From Candidatus Faecicola pullistercoris (GTDB lineage Bacteria > Bacillota > Clostridia > Christensenellales > CAG-917): a stretch of DNA of 47,293 nt. The stretch covers positions 1 to 47,293 of the forward strand of contig DVNW01000013.1 in NCBI GenBank assembly GCA_018714105.1, read 5' to 3'. Shown here one piece after another: positions 40,980-47,293 of the stretch (position 1 is its first letter; the number at the start of each line of letters is the position of its first letter). The translations under genes and the position numbers were made by a program. The notes beneath the pieces were generated by a model that was not told the origin of the DNA, made no database searches, and saw nothing but the letters and a program-made list of their open reading frames with translations.

Positions 40980-41716
40980 TTGCTCTCCTTTGCGCCGTAC
41001 ATCTGTTTTACGCGCTCGGTATAGTTTCCGCTTTCGTCGTAAACGGTAATTACCGAAGTTTTAAGGCCGACCTTTCCGCCTTTTACAGCCTCGAATATAA
41101 CGGTGTCGGGTTCTTTACCCGCTTTGGGCACTATAAGCGTCATTTTTTTGGGTTCGAGGCCCGCCGCACTTAGCTCGTAAGCTGTTTCGGCCAGCCTGTC
41201 GGCCCTGTGGATAAGGTAGAATCTGCCGCCGTATTTCAGAAGTTCGGCCGCCGCGGCCACCGTTTCTTTCAGCGTAAGCGCTATTTCGGTGGTGGCAAGT
41301 CTTATATGCTCGGGGCGTTCGTCCGGGCCGCTGCCCTCTTTTTTGTAAGGCGGATTGCAGACCGCCGTATCGTAGGCGGCTTTTCCCAGTATTTCGGGTG
41401 CACGCTGAACGGACACGTTGTGAACTTTTACTCTGTCGGACAACCCGTTCAGCTCGACCGAGCGTTCGGCCATATCGCACATTGACGGCTGAAGTTCGAC
41501 AAGATCCACCCTGCCCGCGTTAAGTTTCCCCGCGAGCAGAATTCCCACTATGCCCGAACCGCTGCATAAATCCACCGCCTTTGTTCGCGGGCTAGCTTTT
41601 ACCGAATTTGCAAGCAGGACGGAATCGGACGTAAACGTATACAAACGGGCATTCTGAATTATTTTCAGCCCGTTTATCTGCAAGTCGTCCAGTCTTTCGC
41701 CCTCTTTCAGCATCAT
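40976..41716 (-). CDS. tRNA1(Val) A37 N6-methyltransferase-like protein (TrmN6/YabB family)
   Basis: 246 residues. It opens with RLDDLQINGLKIIQNARLYT and FTSDSVLLA, a pattern diagnostic of the TrmN6/YabB group, followed by SAM motif I (VDLCSGSGIVGILLA) and the amino-methyltransferase motif NPPYKKEGSG. In Firmicutes this gene often adjoins rsmI, as here (4-base overlap). It follows rplI with no gap. The tRNA target is inferred from the E. coli family member and may differ. Confidence 0.88.
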   Translation of the reverse strand: MMLKEGERLDDLQINGLKIIQNARLYTFTSDSVLLANSVKASPRTKAVDLCSGSGIVGILLAGKLNAGRVDLVELQPSMCDMAERSVELNGLSDRVKVHNVSVQRAPEILGKAAYDTAVCNPPYKKEGSGPDERPEHIRLATTEIALTLKETVAAAAELLKYGGRFYLIHRADRLAETAYELSAAGLEPKKMTLIVPKAGKEPDTVIFEAVKGGKVGLKTSVITVYDESGNYTERVKQMYGAKESK

Positions 41717-42157
41717 TTACGCCTTTATGACCTCGATTTTTATTTTCTGACTGATTCCGCTGTAAAGTTTTACCTCAACCTCGAAAATTCCCAATTCTCT
41801 GATTGCGGCGTCAAGCACGATTTTCTTTTTATCTACATCGTAACCTGCCGCGGCAAGCGCGTCCGCGATATTTTGCGAAGTAATACTGCCGTACATTTTA
41901 CCTTCGCCGCACCTTGCGCCTACCTTAAAAGTTTTGCCTTTGAGTTCTTCGGCAATGGCGCGCGCGTTTGCCTGCTCTGCCGCGATGCGTCTTTCCTCGG
42001 CCGCTCTTTTTTGGTTAACTTCGTTAATCGTACCCGCGGTAGCCGCCTGAGCAAACCCCTTTTTAATAAGGAAATTTCTTGCATAACCTTCGTTTACTTC
42101 TATTATTTCGCCTTTTTTCCCGTGCGATTTAACGTCTGCCAAAAGTAAAACTTTCAT
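41717..42157 (-). CDS. rplI: 50S ribosomal protein L9
   Basis: Binds 23S rRNA at the base of the L1 stalk. The 146-residue protein begins MKVLLLADVKSHGKKGEIIEVNEGYARNFLI (the N-terminal rRNA-binding lobe), has the long central helix (EVNQKRAAEERRIAAEQANA) and the C-terminal lobe GKMYGSITSQNIADAL. GGAGG precedes the ATG. It is the first gene of the operon with the methyltransferase and rsmI. Confidence 0.97.
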   Translation of the reverse strand: MKVLLLADVKSHGKKGEIIEVNEGYARNFLIKKGFAQAATAGTINEVNQKRAAEERRIAAEQANARAIAEELKGKTFKVGARCGEGKMYGSITSQNIADALAAAGYDVDKKKIVLDAAIRELGIFEVEVKLYSGISQKIKIEVIKA

Positions 42158-42181
42158 AAACTGCCTCCTGTAATTTTATAT

Positions 42182-42210
42182 ATTTTACCACAAAAAAAGC
42201 GGCTGTACAA
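42182..42210 (-). promoter_or_regulatory. rplI operon promoter
   Basis: Minus strand TTGTAC (42205-42210), 17 bases, TAAAAT (42182-42187), about 25 bases before the ATG. The gap 42158-42277 also holds a possible plus-strand TATAAA at 42229, but no good -35 for it. Confidence 0.6.
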
Positions 42211-42277
42211 GTATGCGCGCACGGTTAGTATAAAAATAAGCTTAAATGAAGATAATTTTAAAAAAAAGGAGGCAACT

Positions 42278-42592
42278 ATGGAAAATCTGATATGCCATAC
42301 GGCAAATTGCGAGCACAACGTAAAATCCCGATGTCTTGCGGGTATAATATCGGTAAGCGGTAAAGGCGAATGTTTAAGCAAGGTAAAGCGCGACGGCGGC
42401 ATACTTGCCCAGACTTTTGCCGATATAGAAGCCGGCGAAGATTTTGCCGTACTGGACAGTTACGACACGTCGGTGCATTGCGACAGCACGAAATGCATGT
42501 ATAACGACAAGGGCATGTGTTCTGCCGAACACATAGTGGTAGACGACGGTATTCTTAAAACCAAATGCCGCACCAAAACAAAGAAAAGCTGA
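42278..42592 (+). CDS. DUF1540 protein with two Cys-rich repeats
   Basis: 104 residues with two copies of the DUF1540 motif: ICHTANCEHNVKSRCLAGII near 5-24 and VHCDSTKCMYNDKGMCSAEH further on, each with three closely spaced cysteines plus a later one (GECLSK; KTKCRTK). DUF1540 proteins are small Clostridia/Bacilli proteins of unknown function, presumed metal-binding. AAAGGAGG precedes the ATG. It lies alone on the plus strand between rplI and rplL; the 172 bases after it hold only the rplL terminator and a weak AAGTC/GACTT repeat. Confidence 0.87.
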   Translation: MENLICHTANCEHNVKSRCLAGIISVSGKGECLSKVKRDGGILAQTFADIEAGEDFAVLDSYDTSVHCDSTKCMYNDKGMCSAEHIVVDDGILKTKCRTKTKKS

Positions 42593-42716
42593 CTAAGTCA
42601 AAATAGACTTCTTAAAAGGTAATATGACAGTCTTATATGTCGCAATTGCTGACTTTGTTTTAAAGTTAAAAGTTGCATCGTTTACGTCCGTTTAAACGCC
42701 CGCACCGGGACAAAAA

Positions 42717-42747
42717 GAAAAACCGCCGCAAGAAGCGACGGTTTTTT
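42717..42747 (-). terminator. Terminator of the rplJL unit
   Basis: AACCGTCGC/GCGGCGGTT stem with one G-T pair, between 42718-42729 and 42735-42747, followed on the minus strand by TTTTTCTTTTTG. Confidence 0.82.
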
Positions 42748-42764
42748 CCGTTTTCCGATTGAAA

Positions 42765-43139
42765 TTACTTGATTTCGCAAGTAGCGCCGGCTGCCTTGAA
42801 TTTTTCAACGATACCTTCGGCAACGTCTTTGGCAACGCCTTCTTTAACGGCTTTGGGAGCGCTTTCGACAACGGCTTTGGATTCGGCAAGGCCGAGACCG
42901 GTAACTTCACGTACAACCTTGATAACGCCGATTTTGTTGGCGCCTACTTCCTTAAGGATTACGTCAAACTCGGTCTTTTCTTCAACGGGAGCGGCTTCTG
43001 CTGCTCCGGCAACCGCGCCGGCAGCTACGGGAGCTGCTGCGGAAACTCCGAATTCTTCTTCCAATGCCTTTACGAAATTGGATAACTCTATAACTGTCAT
43101 GCTTTTAATTTCTTCCATCAATTTAGCGATGTCTGCCAT
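42765..43139 (-). CDS. rplL: 50S ribosomal protein L7/L12
   Basis: Stalk protein recruiting translation factors. The 124-residue sequence has the N-terminal dimer region ([20 protein letters not shown]), an Ala/Pro-rich hinge ([21 protein letters not shown]) and the conserved C-terminal domain ([20 protein letters not shown] through [20 protein letters not shown]). GGAG precedes the ATG. It follows rplJ by 28 bases, the universal order. Confidence 0.97.
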   Translation of the reverse strand: MADIAKLMEEIKSMTVIELSNFVKALEEEFGVSAAAPVAAGAVAGAAEAAPVEEKTEFDVILKEVGANKIGVIKVVREVTGLGLAESKAVVESAPKAVKEGVAKDVAEGIVEKFKAAGATCEIK

Positions 43140-43167
43140 TTTTATTTCCTCCGATTTATTATTTTAA

Positions 43168-43680
43168 TTATTCTGCAACCGCGGTTGCGCCTTTTTGTTC
43201 TTTGATAGCGTCAAGAACGTACGCCAGCTTGCTGATAGGAGCAAGCATACTGCCAAGCATTTTCGCAAGCAATACTTCTCTCGAGGGAAGCTGAGCAAGC
43301 GATTTAACGCCGGCTTCGTCCAGATATTCGCCCTCCAGAAGCCCGCATTTTGCGGTCATTTTGTTATAGGCCTTTATGCTGTCCATAACGACTCTTGCGG
43401 GAGCGGCTATGTCGCTTGAACCGAAAGCAATCGCGGAAGGCCCTTCGAGCGCGCTGTCGAACTGAGTGTAACCCAATTCGTTAAAAGCTATTTTAACAAG
43501 TCTGTTTTTCAGAACTTTGTAGTCAACGCCGCTGTCACGGAATTTCTGACGAAGTTCGGTATCCTGCTTAACGGTAAGGCCTTTGTAATCGACTATAACG
43601 ATGGAAGAAGCGGCCTGTATTTTAGCTTTGATATCTTCTACGACCTGTTTCTTTTGCTCTAATATAACTTGTGAAGCCAA
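43168..43680 (-). CDS. rplJ: 50S ribosomal protein L10, TTG start
   Basis: Base of the L7/L12 stalk. The 170 residues show KQVVEDIKAKIQAASSIVIV, DYKGLTV, RQKFRDSGVDYKVLKNRLVK and GPSAIAF. The start codon is TTG at 43680, with GGAGG 8 bases upstream and the family start MASQVILEQKKQVV directly after; no ATG is available in frame. A weak start on the L10 gene directly below an L10 leader fits control at the level of translation as well as transcription. Confidence 0.96.
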   Translation of the reverse strand: MASQVILEQKKQVVEDIKAKIQAASSIVIVDYKGLTVKQDTELRQKFRDSGVDYKVLKNRLVKIAFNELGYTQFDSALEGPSAIAFGSSDIAAPARVVMDSIKAYNKMTAKCGLLEGEYLDEAGVKSLAQLPSREVLLAKMLGSMLAPISKLAYVLDAIKEQKGATAVAE

Positions 43681-43717
43681 AGTATATACCTCCTTATAGA
43701 ATTATTCATAAATTAAA

Positions 43718-43822
43718 GCCCTTTCCAAAGAGGAAAGGGCAAAATAACCGTAAAGTCAGAGCCATTTCCTCGGTAAGCTGGAATATTATGTGCCGTGCAC
43801 GCTTACTGTCTTTGGATTAGCT
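43718..43822 (-). promoter_or_regulatory. L10 leader of the rplJL mRNA
   Basis: The transcript from the promoter at 43828-43856 contains CCAAAGACAGTAAGCGTG and later CTTACCGAGGAAATGG, the conserved core of the Firmicutes ribosomal protein L10 leader that binds L10-(L12)4. It ends in a strong hairpin GCCCTTTCC/GGAAAGGGC (43718-43726, 43732-43740) followed by a T-rich stretch, a probable attenuator before rplJ. Confidence 0.85.
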
Positions 43823-43827
43823 ATTAA

Positions 43828-43856
43828 AATATACCAGAAAAATCCGGTTTAGTCAA
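43828..43856 (-). promoter_or_regulatory. rplJL promoter
   Basis: Minus strand TTGACT (43851-43856), 17 bases, TATATT (43828-43833). It lies directly between the rplA stop and the L10 leader, so rplJL have their own promoter. Confidence 0.8.
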
Positions 43857-43866
43857 CTGAAATCCG

Positions 43867-44553
43867 TTAGATTTTATAATTGACTTTAATGCCGGGGCCC
43901 ATAGTGGAAGCTACGTAAACGCTTCTGAGGTACTGGCCTTTGGCCGCGGCGGGTTTAGCCTTAATGATTGCGTCCATAACGGTGTTGAGGTTTTCGAGCA
44001 GTTTTTCGCTGCCGAAGGATTTTTTGCCGATGGGAACGTGGCAGATAGAGGTTTTGTCAACTCTGTACTCAACCTTACCGGCCTTAATATCTTTAAGGGC
44101 TTTTTCGATATCCATGGTAACGGTACCGGATTTGGGGTTAGGCATAAGTCCTTTAGGACCGAGCACCTTACCGAGACGGCCAACCAGTCCCATCATGTCG
44201 GGAGTGGTTACGCAAACGTCGAATCCGAACCAGTTTTCGTTCTGGATTTTTGCGATCATGTCTTCCGCACCTACGAAATCCGCGCCGGCGCGAGCGGCTA
44301 TATCGGCCTTGTCGCCTTTGGCGATTACAAGTACCTTAACCGTTTTACCGGTGCCGTTGGGCAGAACGCAGACGCCGCGGACCTGCTGATCGGCGTGTCT
44401 GGGGTCAACGCCCAGTTTTACGTGCAGTTCGATGGTTTCGTCGAATTTTGCGGTAGCGGTATCAACCACCAGTTTCATAGCTTCTTCGGTATCGTAGCTC
44501 TTGGTGGAATCGATAAGTTTGGTTGCTTCGATATATTTCTTACCTTTTGCCAT
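43867..44553 (-). CDS. rplA: 50S ribosomal protein L1
   Basis: L1-stalk protein and translational repressor of its own operon in many bacteria. The 228 residues carry the family core: [20 protein letters not shown] near 40, [17 protein letters not shown], and [12 protein letters not shown] with the following [12 protein letters not shown]. It starts 2 bases after rplK ends, so the two are coupled. Confidence 0.97.
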   Translation of the reverse strand: MAKGKKYIEATKLIDSTKSYDTEEAMKLVVDTATAKFDETIELHVKLGVDPRHADQQVRGVCVLPNGTGKTVKVLVIAKGDKADIAARAGADFVGAEDMIAKIQNENWFGFDVCVTTPDMMGLVGRLGKVLGPKGLMPNPKSGTVTMDIEKALKDIKAGKVEYRVDKTSICHVPIGKKSFGSEKLLENLNTVMDAIIKAKPAAAKGQYLRSVYVASTMGPGIKVNYKI

Positions 44554-44555
44554 AA

Positions 44556-44981
44556 TTAGTCCTCCACAAGAACGCCCATGCTGCGGGCGGTACCGGCTAT
44601 CATAGACATAGCGGTTTCTATTGTAGCAGCGTTAAGGTCGGGCTTTTTGAGCTCGGCTATTTCTTTAAGCTGCGCTTTGGTTATTTTTGCTACTTTATCC
44701 TTATTGGGACGAGCCGAACCGCTTTCGATGCCGCAGGCTTTTTTGATAAGCACGGGCGCGGGGGGCGTTTTAAGAATAAAGCTGAACGAACGGTCGGCGT
44801 AAATAGTGATAACTACAGGGATGATAAGGCCGGCCTGTTTAGCTGTCTTCTCGTTAAATTCCTTGGTAAACCCGGGTATATTGATACCGTGAGGACCGAG
44901 CGTGGAACCTACGGGGGGTCCGGGAGTTGCTTTACCAGCGGGTAATTGCAGTTTAACGACAGCCGTAATTTTCTTAGCCAT
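44556..44981 (-). CDS. rplK: 50S ribosomal protein L11
   Basis: Binds the GTPase-associated region of 23S rRNA. The 141 residues begin [20 protein letters not shown] (with [15 protein letters not shown], the thiostrepton-site lobe) and end with [13 protein letters not shown], exactly the usual size. GGAGG precedes the ATG. It heads the rplKA pair after a folded leader. Confidence 0.97.
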   Translation of the reverse strand: MAKKITAVVKLQLPAGKATPGPPVGSTLGPHGINIPGFTKEFNEKTAKQAGLIIPVVITIYADRSFSFILKTPPAPVLIKKACGIESGSARPNKDKVAKITKAQLKEIAELKKPDLNAATIETAMSMIAGTARSMGVLVED

Positions 44982-44998
44982 AGTAAAATACCTCCAAA

Positions 44999-45044
44999 GT
45001 GGTCAAACAAACCGTAACTGAAAGATTTTTACGGTTCTCCCACC
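44999..45044 (-). promoter_or_regulatory. Folded leader of rplKA, candidate L1-binding site
   Basis: Minus strand GTGGGAG (45037-45043) and GACCAC (44999-45004) close an inner hairpin ACCGTAA/TTACGGT. L1 is known to control rplKA by binding a GGGAG-type mimic of its rRNA site in leaders of this kind; assignment here is from pattern and position. Confidence 0.55.
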
Positions 45045-45075
45045 GATATATAAAGGGCATAAAAGCCGCTTAATA

Positions 45076-45609
45076 TCAGACTTGCAGTTTTTCGACCTGC
45101 GAGAAATCCAGTTCGACGGGGGTCTGCCTGCCGAACATCGAAACGACAACCTTGACTTTCTGATGTTCCGCGCTGATAGATTCCACTTCGCCTATGAAGC
45201 CTTCGAGAGGCCCCGAAACTACGCGGATATTATCGCCCGAACGGATATCGAAGTCTTCGATTTCGATTTTCTCCAAGCCGTTTCTTTTAACTTCCTCGGG
45301 AGTAAGCGGAAGCGGACGGCCCTGAGGACCGACGAATCCCGTAACGCCGCGAGTGCTCGTTACCATATACCAGATATGGTTCGTGTAAATCATCTTCAAG
45401 AAAACGTAGCTGGGGAATTTTTTCCTTTCAACCACCTTTTTCTTGCCGTTTTTCTCGACGATGTCGTCTTCCACGGGCACTACGATATCGAAGATATAAT
45501 CCTGCAGACCGTTATTCTCGATCATCTTGTGCAGGTTATCCTCAACCATTTTTTCGTAACCCGAATAGACATGGATAACGTACCATTTAGCTTGGTCTTT
45601 ATTTTCCAT
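45076..45609 (-). CDS. nusG: Transcription termination/antitermination protein NusG
   Basis: 177 residues: N-terminal NGN domain (KWYVIHVYSGYEKMVEDNL, FPSYVFLKM, TRGVTGFVG) and C-terminal KOW domain (GDNIRVVSGPLEGFIGEVES). It binds RNA polymerase and couples it to ribosomes or Rho. It follows secE by 17 bases in the universal secE-nusG order. Confidence 0.97.
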   Translation of the reverse strand: MENKDQAKWYVIHVYSGYEKMVEDNLHKMIENNGLQDYIFDIVVPVEDDIVEKNGKKKVVERKKFPSYVFLKMIYTNHIWYMVTSTRGVTGFVGPQGRPLPLTPEEVKRNGLEKIEIEDFDIRSGDNIRVVSGPLEGFIGEVESISAEHQKVKVVVSMFGRQTPVELDFSQVEKLQV

Positions 45610-45626
45610 AGCGACACATCCTTAAA

Positions 45627-45944
45627 TCAATAACCCAACAACAGGCCCAACAGCCAGTTCAGGAGGGAGTCCATACCTAAAAGCACCACAAAAAAGCACA
45701 ATACGACGGCAACTACTATGCCCGTCTGGGACATAACGGTTTTACCGCCGGGCCAGCTCACCTTTTTCAGCTCGGAAAAAACCTCTTTGCAAAGTTTACC
45801 GAAGCGCTTGAAAATATTGGGCTTTTTGGGGCCCTGAGCCGGTTTGCCTTTTTTGTCGGCATTTTTGGAAGAAGACTTATCGTTGACCGCAAGATTTTTA
45901 TCGGTCGTATTTTCTTCTGCGGTTTTCGGCAATTTTTTAGCCAT
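45627..45944 (-). CDS. secE: Protein translocase subunit SecE
   Basis: 105 residues. A long, charged N-terminal region (about 1-43, Lys/Asn/Ser-rich) precedes the conserved FSELKKVSWPGGKTVMSQT and a single C-terminal membrane segment (about 74-100). Single-span SecE is typical of Bacillota, where the protein is usually about 60-70 residues, so the N-terminal extension is long. AGG precedes the ATG; rpmG lies just upstream. Confidence 0.95.
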   Translation of the reverse strand: MAKKLPKTAEENTTDKNLAVNDKSSSKNADKKGKPAQGPKKPNIFKRFGKLCKEVFSELKKVSWPGGKTVMSQTGIVVAVVLCFFVVLLGMDSLLNWLLGLLLGY

Positions 45945-45958
45945 AATACCTCCGATAA

Positions 45959-46123
45959 TTACTTGGTTTCTTTATGCAGAGTAGTCTTCTGACAGAACTT
46001 GCAATATTTATTGAGTTCAAGACGGTCAGTAGTGTTTTTCTTATTTTTATAAGTATTATAGTTACGTTGTTTACATTCGGTGCACGCAAGAGTAATTCTT
46101 GTTCTGTCGTTCTTGGCAGCCAT
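45959..46123 (-). CDS. rpmG: 50S ribosomal protein L33, zinc type
   Basis: 54 residues, read by hand because it is short: [20 protein letters not shown], then [20 protein letters not shown] and [14 protein letters not shown]. The CxxC pairs (14/17 and 41/44) make it the zinc-binding form. GGAGG precedes the ATG and a strong promoter lies further upstream. It is the first gene of rpmG-secE-nusG. Confidence 0.96.
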   Translation of the reverse strand: MAAKNDRTRITLACTECKQRNYNTYKNKKNTTDRLELNKYCKFCQKTTLHKETK

Positions 46124-46170
46124 AGCAAACACCTCCAAAAAAATTACACCCCTGAAAAGAGTGCTTTAAT

Positions 46171-46199
46171 AATATAGCATAGAATAGGCTTTGTGTCAA
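46171..46199 (-). promoter_or_regulatory. rpmG-secE-nusG promoter
   Basis: Minus strand TTGACA (46194-46199), 17 bases, TATATT (46171-46176), giving a leader of about 45 bases. Confidence 0.85.
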
Positions 46200-46268
46200 A
46201 CGAATTACGCTAAAAGCCTGCGCTATGCCGAAAAGGCACTTTATACTCAAACCGCAAGATCTCCTTCC

Positions 46269-46293
46269 GCGCCCCCGCCCTCAGCGGGGGCGC
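46269..46293 (-). other. Very GC-rich hairpin between tuf and rpmG
   Basis: Perfect 10-base stem GCGCCCCCGC/GCGGGGGCGC (46269-46278, 46284-46293) with a five-base loop and no T-run on either side. It may protect the tuf mRNA end or terminate with Rho; the rest of 46200-46343 shows nothing clear. Confidence 0.6.
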
Positions 46294-46343
46294 ATGGGAA
46301 TATCAAACGAATTTGTTAGGATTTTTATTAATAAATACCGTTA

Positions 46344-47293
46344 TTACTCGATTATCTTGGCAACAACGCCCGAGCCTACGGTCCTGCCGCCTTCACGGAT
46401 AGCGAAGCGCAGACCTTCTTCGATAGCGATAGGAGTAATAAGGGTTATTTCCATATCGATGTGGTCGCCGGGCATAACCATTTCAACGCCTGCGGGCAGT
46501 TTGATGGAACCGGTAACGTCGGTGGTACGGAAATAGAACTGAGGACGGTAACCGTCGAAGAAAGGAGTATGACGTCCGCCTTCATCCTTGGTCAGAACGT
46601 AAACCTGAGAAGTGAAGTGGGTGTGAGGATGAATGGTTCCGGGTTTGGCAAGAACCTGACCTCTTTCGATATCCGTTCTCTGAATACCGCGGAGCAGAGC
46701 GCCGATGTTGTCGCCGGCGAAAGCTTCGTCGAGGAGTTTTCTGAACATTTCGATACCGGTAACGACGGTCTTTCTGATTTCGTCGTTAAGGCCTACTATT
46801 TCAACGTTGTCCTGAAGTTTCAGAGTACCGCGTTCAACTCTGCCGGTAGCAACGGTACCGCGGCCGGTAATGGTGAAAACGTCTTCAACAGGCATAAGGA
46901 AGGGTTTGTCGGTATCTCTTTCGGGAGCGGGAATGTAGCTGTCAACGGCGTCGAGAAGAGCTCTGATGCAGTCGAATTCGGGGCCCGAGAAGTTTCCGGC
47001 GAGACCGGCTTCCATAGCTTTAAGAGCAGAACCTCTGATGATGGGGGTCTCTTCTCCGGGGAAATCGTAAGCGGAAAGGAGTTCTCTTACTTCCATTTCT
47101 ACGAGTTCGAGTAATTCTTCGTCGTCAACCTGGTCGCACTTGTTAAGGAAAACAACGATATAAGGAACACCTACCTGACGGGCGAGCAGGATGTGCTCAC
47201 GGGTCTGGGGCATAGGACCGTCGGAAGCAGCGACAACAAGGATTGCACCGTCCATCTGAGCGGCACCGGTGATCATGTTCTTAACGTAGTCGG
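46344..47293 (-). CDS. tuf: Elongation factor Tu (5' end cut by window edge)
   Basis: Delivers aminoacyl-tRNA to the ribosome. The visible 316 residues run in one frame to the right edge, from [20 protein letters not shown] to [15 protein letters not shown] (guanine recognition) and SALKAMEAG are present in the G domain, followed by domain 2 ([20 protein letters not shown]) and domain 3 ([14 protein letters not shown]). The P-loop and switch regions lie beyond the edge. Confidence 0.97.
   Translation of the reverse strand, partial: DYVKNMITGAAQMDGAILVVAASDGPMPQTREHILLARQVGVPYIVVFLNKCDQVDDEELLELVEMEVRELLSAYDFPGEETPIIRGSALKAMEAGLAGNFSGPEFDCIRALLDAVDSYIPAPERDTDKPFLMPVEDVFTITGRGTVATGRVERGTLKLQDNVEIVGLNDEIRKTVVTGIEMFRKLLDEAFAGDNIGALLRGIQRTDIERGQVLAKPGTIHPHTHFTSQVYVLTKDEGGRHTPFFDGYRPQFYFRTTDVTGSIKLPAGVEMVMPGDHIDMEITLITPIAIEEGLRFAIREGGRTVGSGVVAKIIE

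Noticed and set aside
46124-46343. tRNA-Trp gene expected between tuf and rpmG in some Bacillota
   Set aside because: No cloverleaf or CCA-type sequence can be found; the gap holds only the promoter and the GC hairpin.

Overview
The window looks like a chromosomal segment of an anaerobic Bacillota, most likely Clostridia. The evidence is Firmicutes-type gene neighbourhoods (hprK/murB/PHP/whiA/dnaE/pfkA; rpmE/DUF1385/prmC/prfA; tuf/rpmG/secE/nusG/rplKAJL), an L10 leader, spoVG, a SpoIIQ-like peptidase, a pyrophosphate-type phosphofructokinase and a Clostridia-style GlpA-like/DUF1667 operon. I cannot name a genus. Nearly all genes lie on the minus strand. The plus-strand genes (1798, 16726, 26802, 29357, 42278) are single units, four of them with a recognisable promoter. 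I see no phage, IS element, CRISPR array, tRNA or rRNA. No intergenic gap exceeds 300 bases.

Layout. 1-1622: RlmD-type 23S rRNA methyltransferase, cut by the left edge, carrying an inserted ASCH domain. 1798-2778: esterase. 2852-13176: a long minus-strand run (HAD phosphatase, hprK, murB, PHP phosphatase, whiA, dnaE, ATP-PFK, PPi-PFK) joining carbon-catabolite control, wall synthesis, replication and glycolysis. 13269-16623: ArsR regulator, uvrC and a membrane-anchored metallophosphatase. 16726-18886: a tiny Cys-tailed membrane protein facing a DUF5685 / J-like / membrane-protein operon. 18952-21851: P-loop protein, thrC, trpS. 21985-26561: rpmE, a DUF1385-PrmC fusion, prfA and an HMGL-family synthase. 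26802-29629: zinc-less MDR protein, murC, spoVG. 29799-36596: five-gene redox operon (GlpA-like, GlpB-like, DUF1667, FGGY kinase, alkyl-DHAP-synthase-like flavoprotein). 36858-38021: SpoIIQ-like peptidase and a small exported protein, both preceded by sigma-F-like promoters. 38075-40071: AraL/AraM-like pair in which the AraM-like member has lost its metal ligands. 40170-42157: rplI, a tRNA methyltransferase and rsmI. 42278-42592: DUF1540 protein. 42765-47293: ribosomal protein/secE/nusG/tuf cluster.

The points most worth following are the ASCH insertion in RlmD, the DUF1385-PrmC fusion, the twin sigma-F-like promoters, the ligand-less AraM-like protein, the HPD-less J protein with a ten-cysteine tail, the GlpA/FGGY/AGPS operon, and a recurring arrangement in which a -10 box sits 6-7 bases before the ATG (uvrC, murC, the 138-residue protein), suggesting leaderless transcripts. 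All functional statements are read from sequence motifs by eye; no database search was run.
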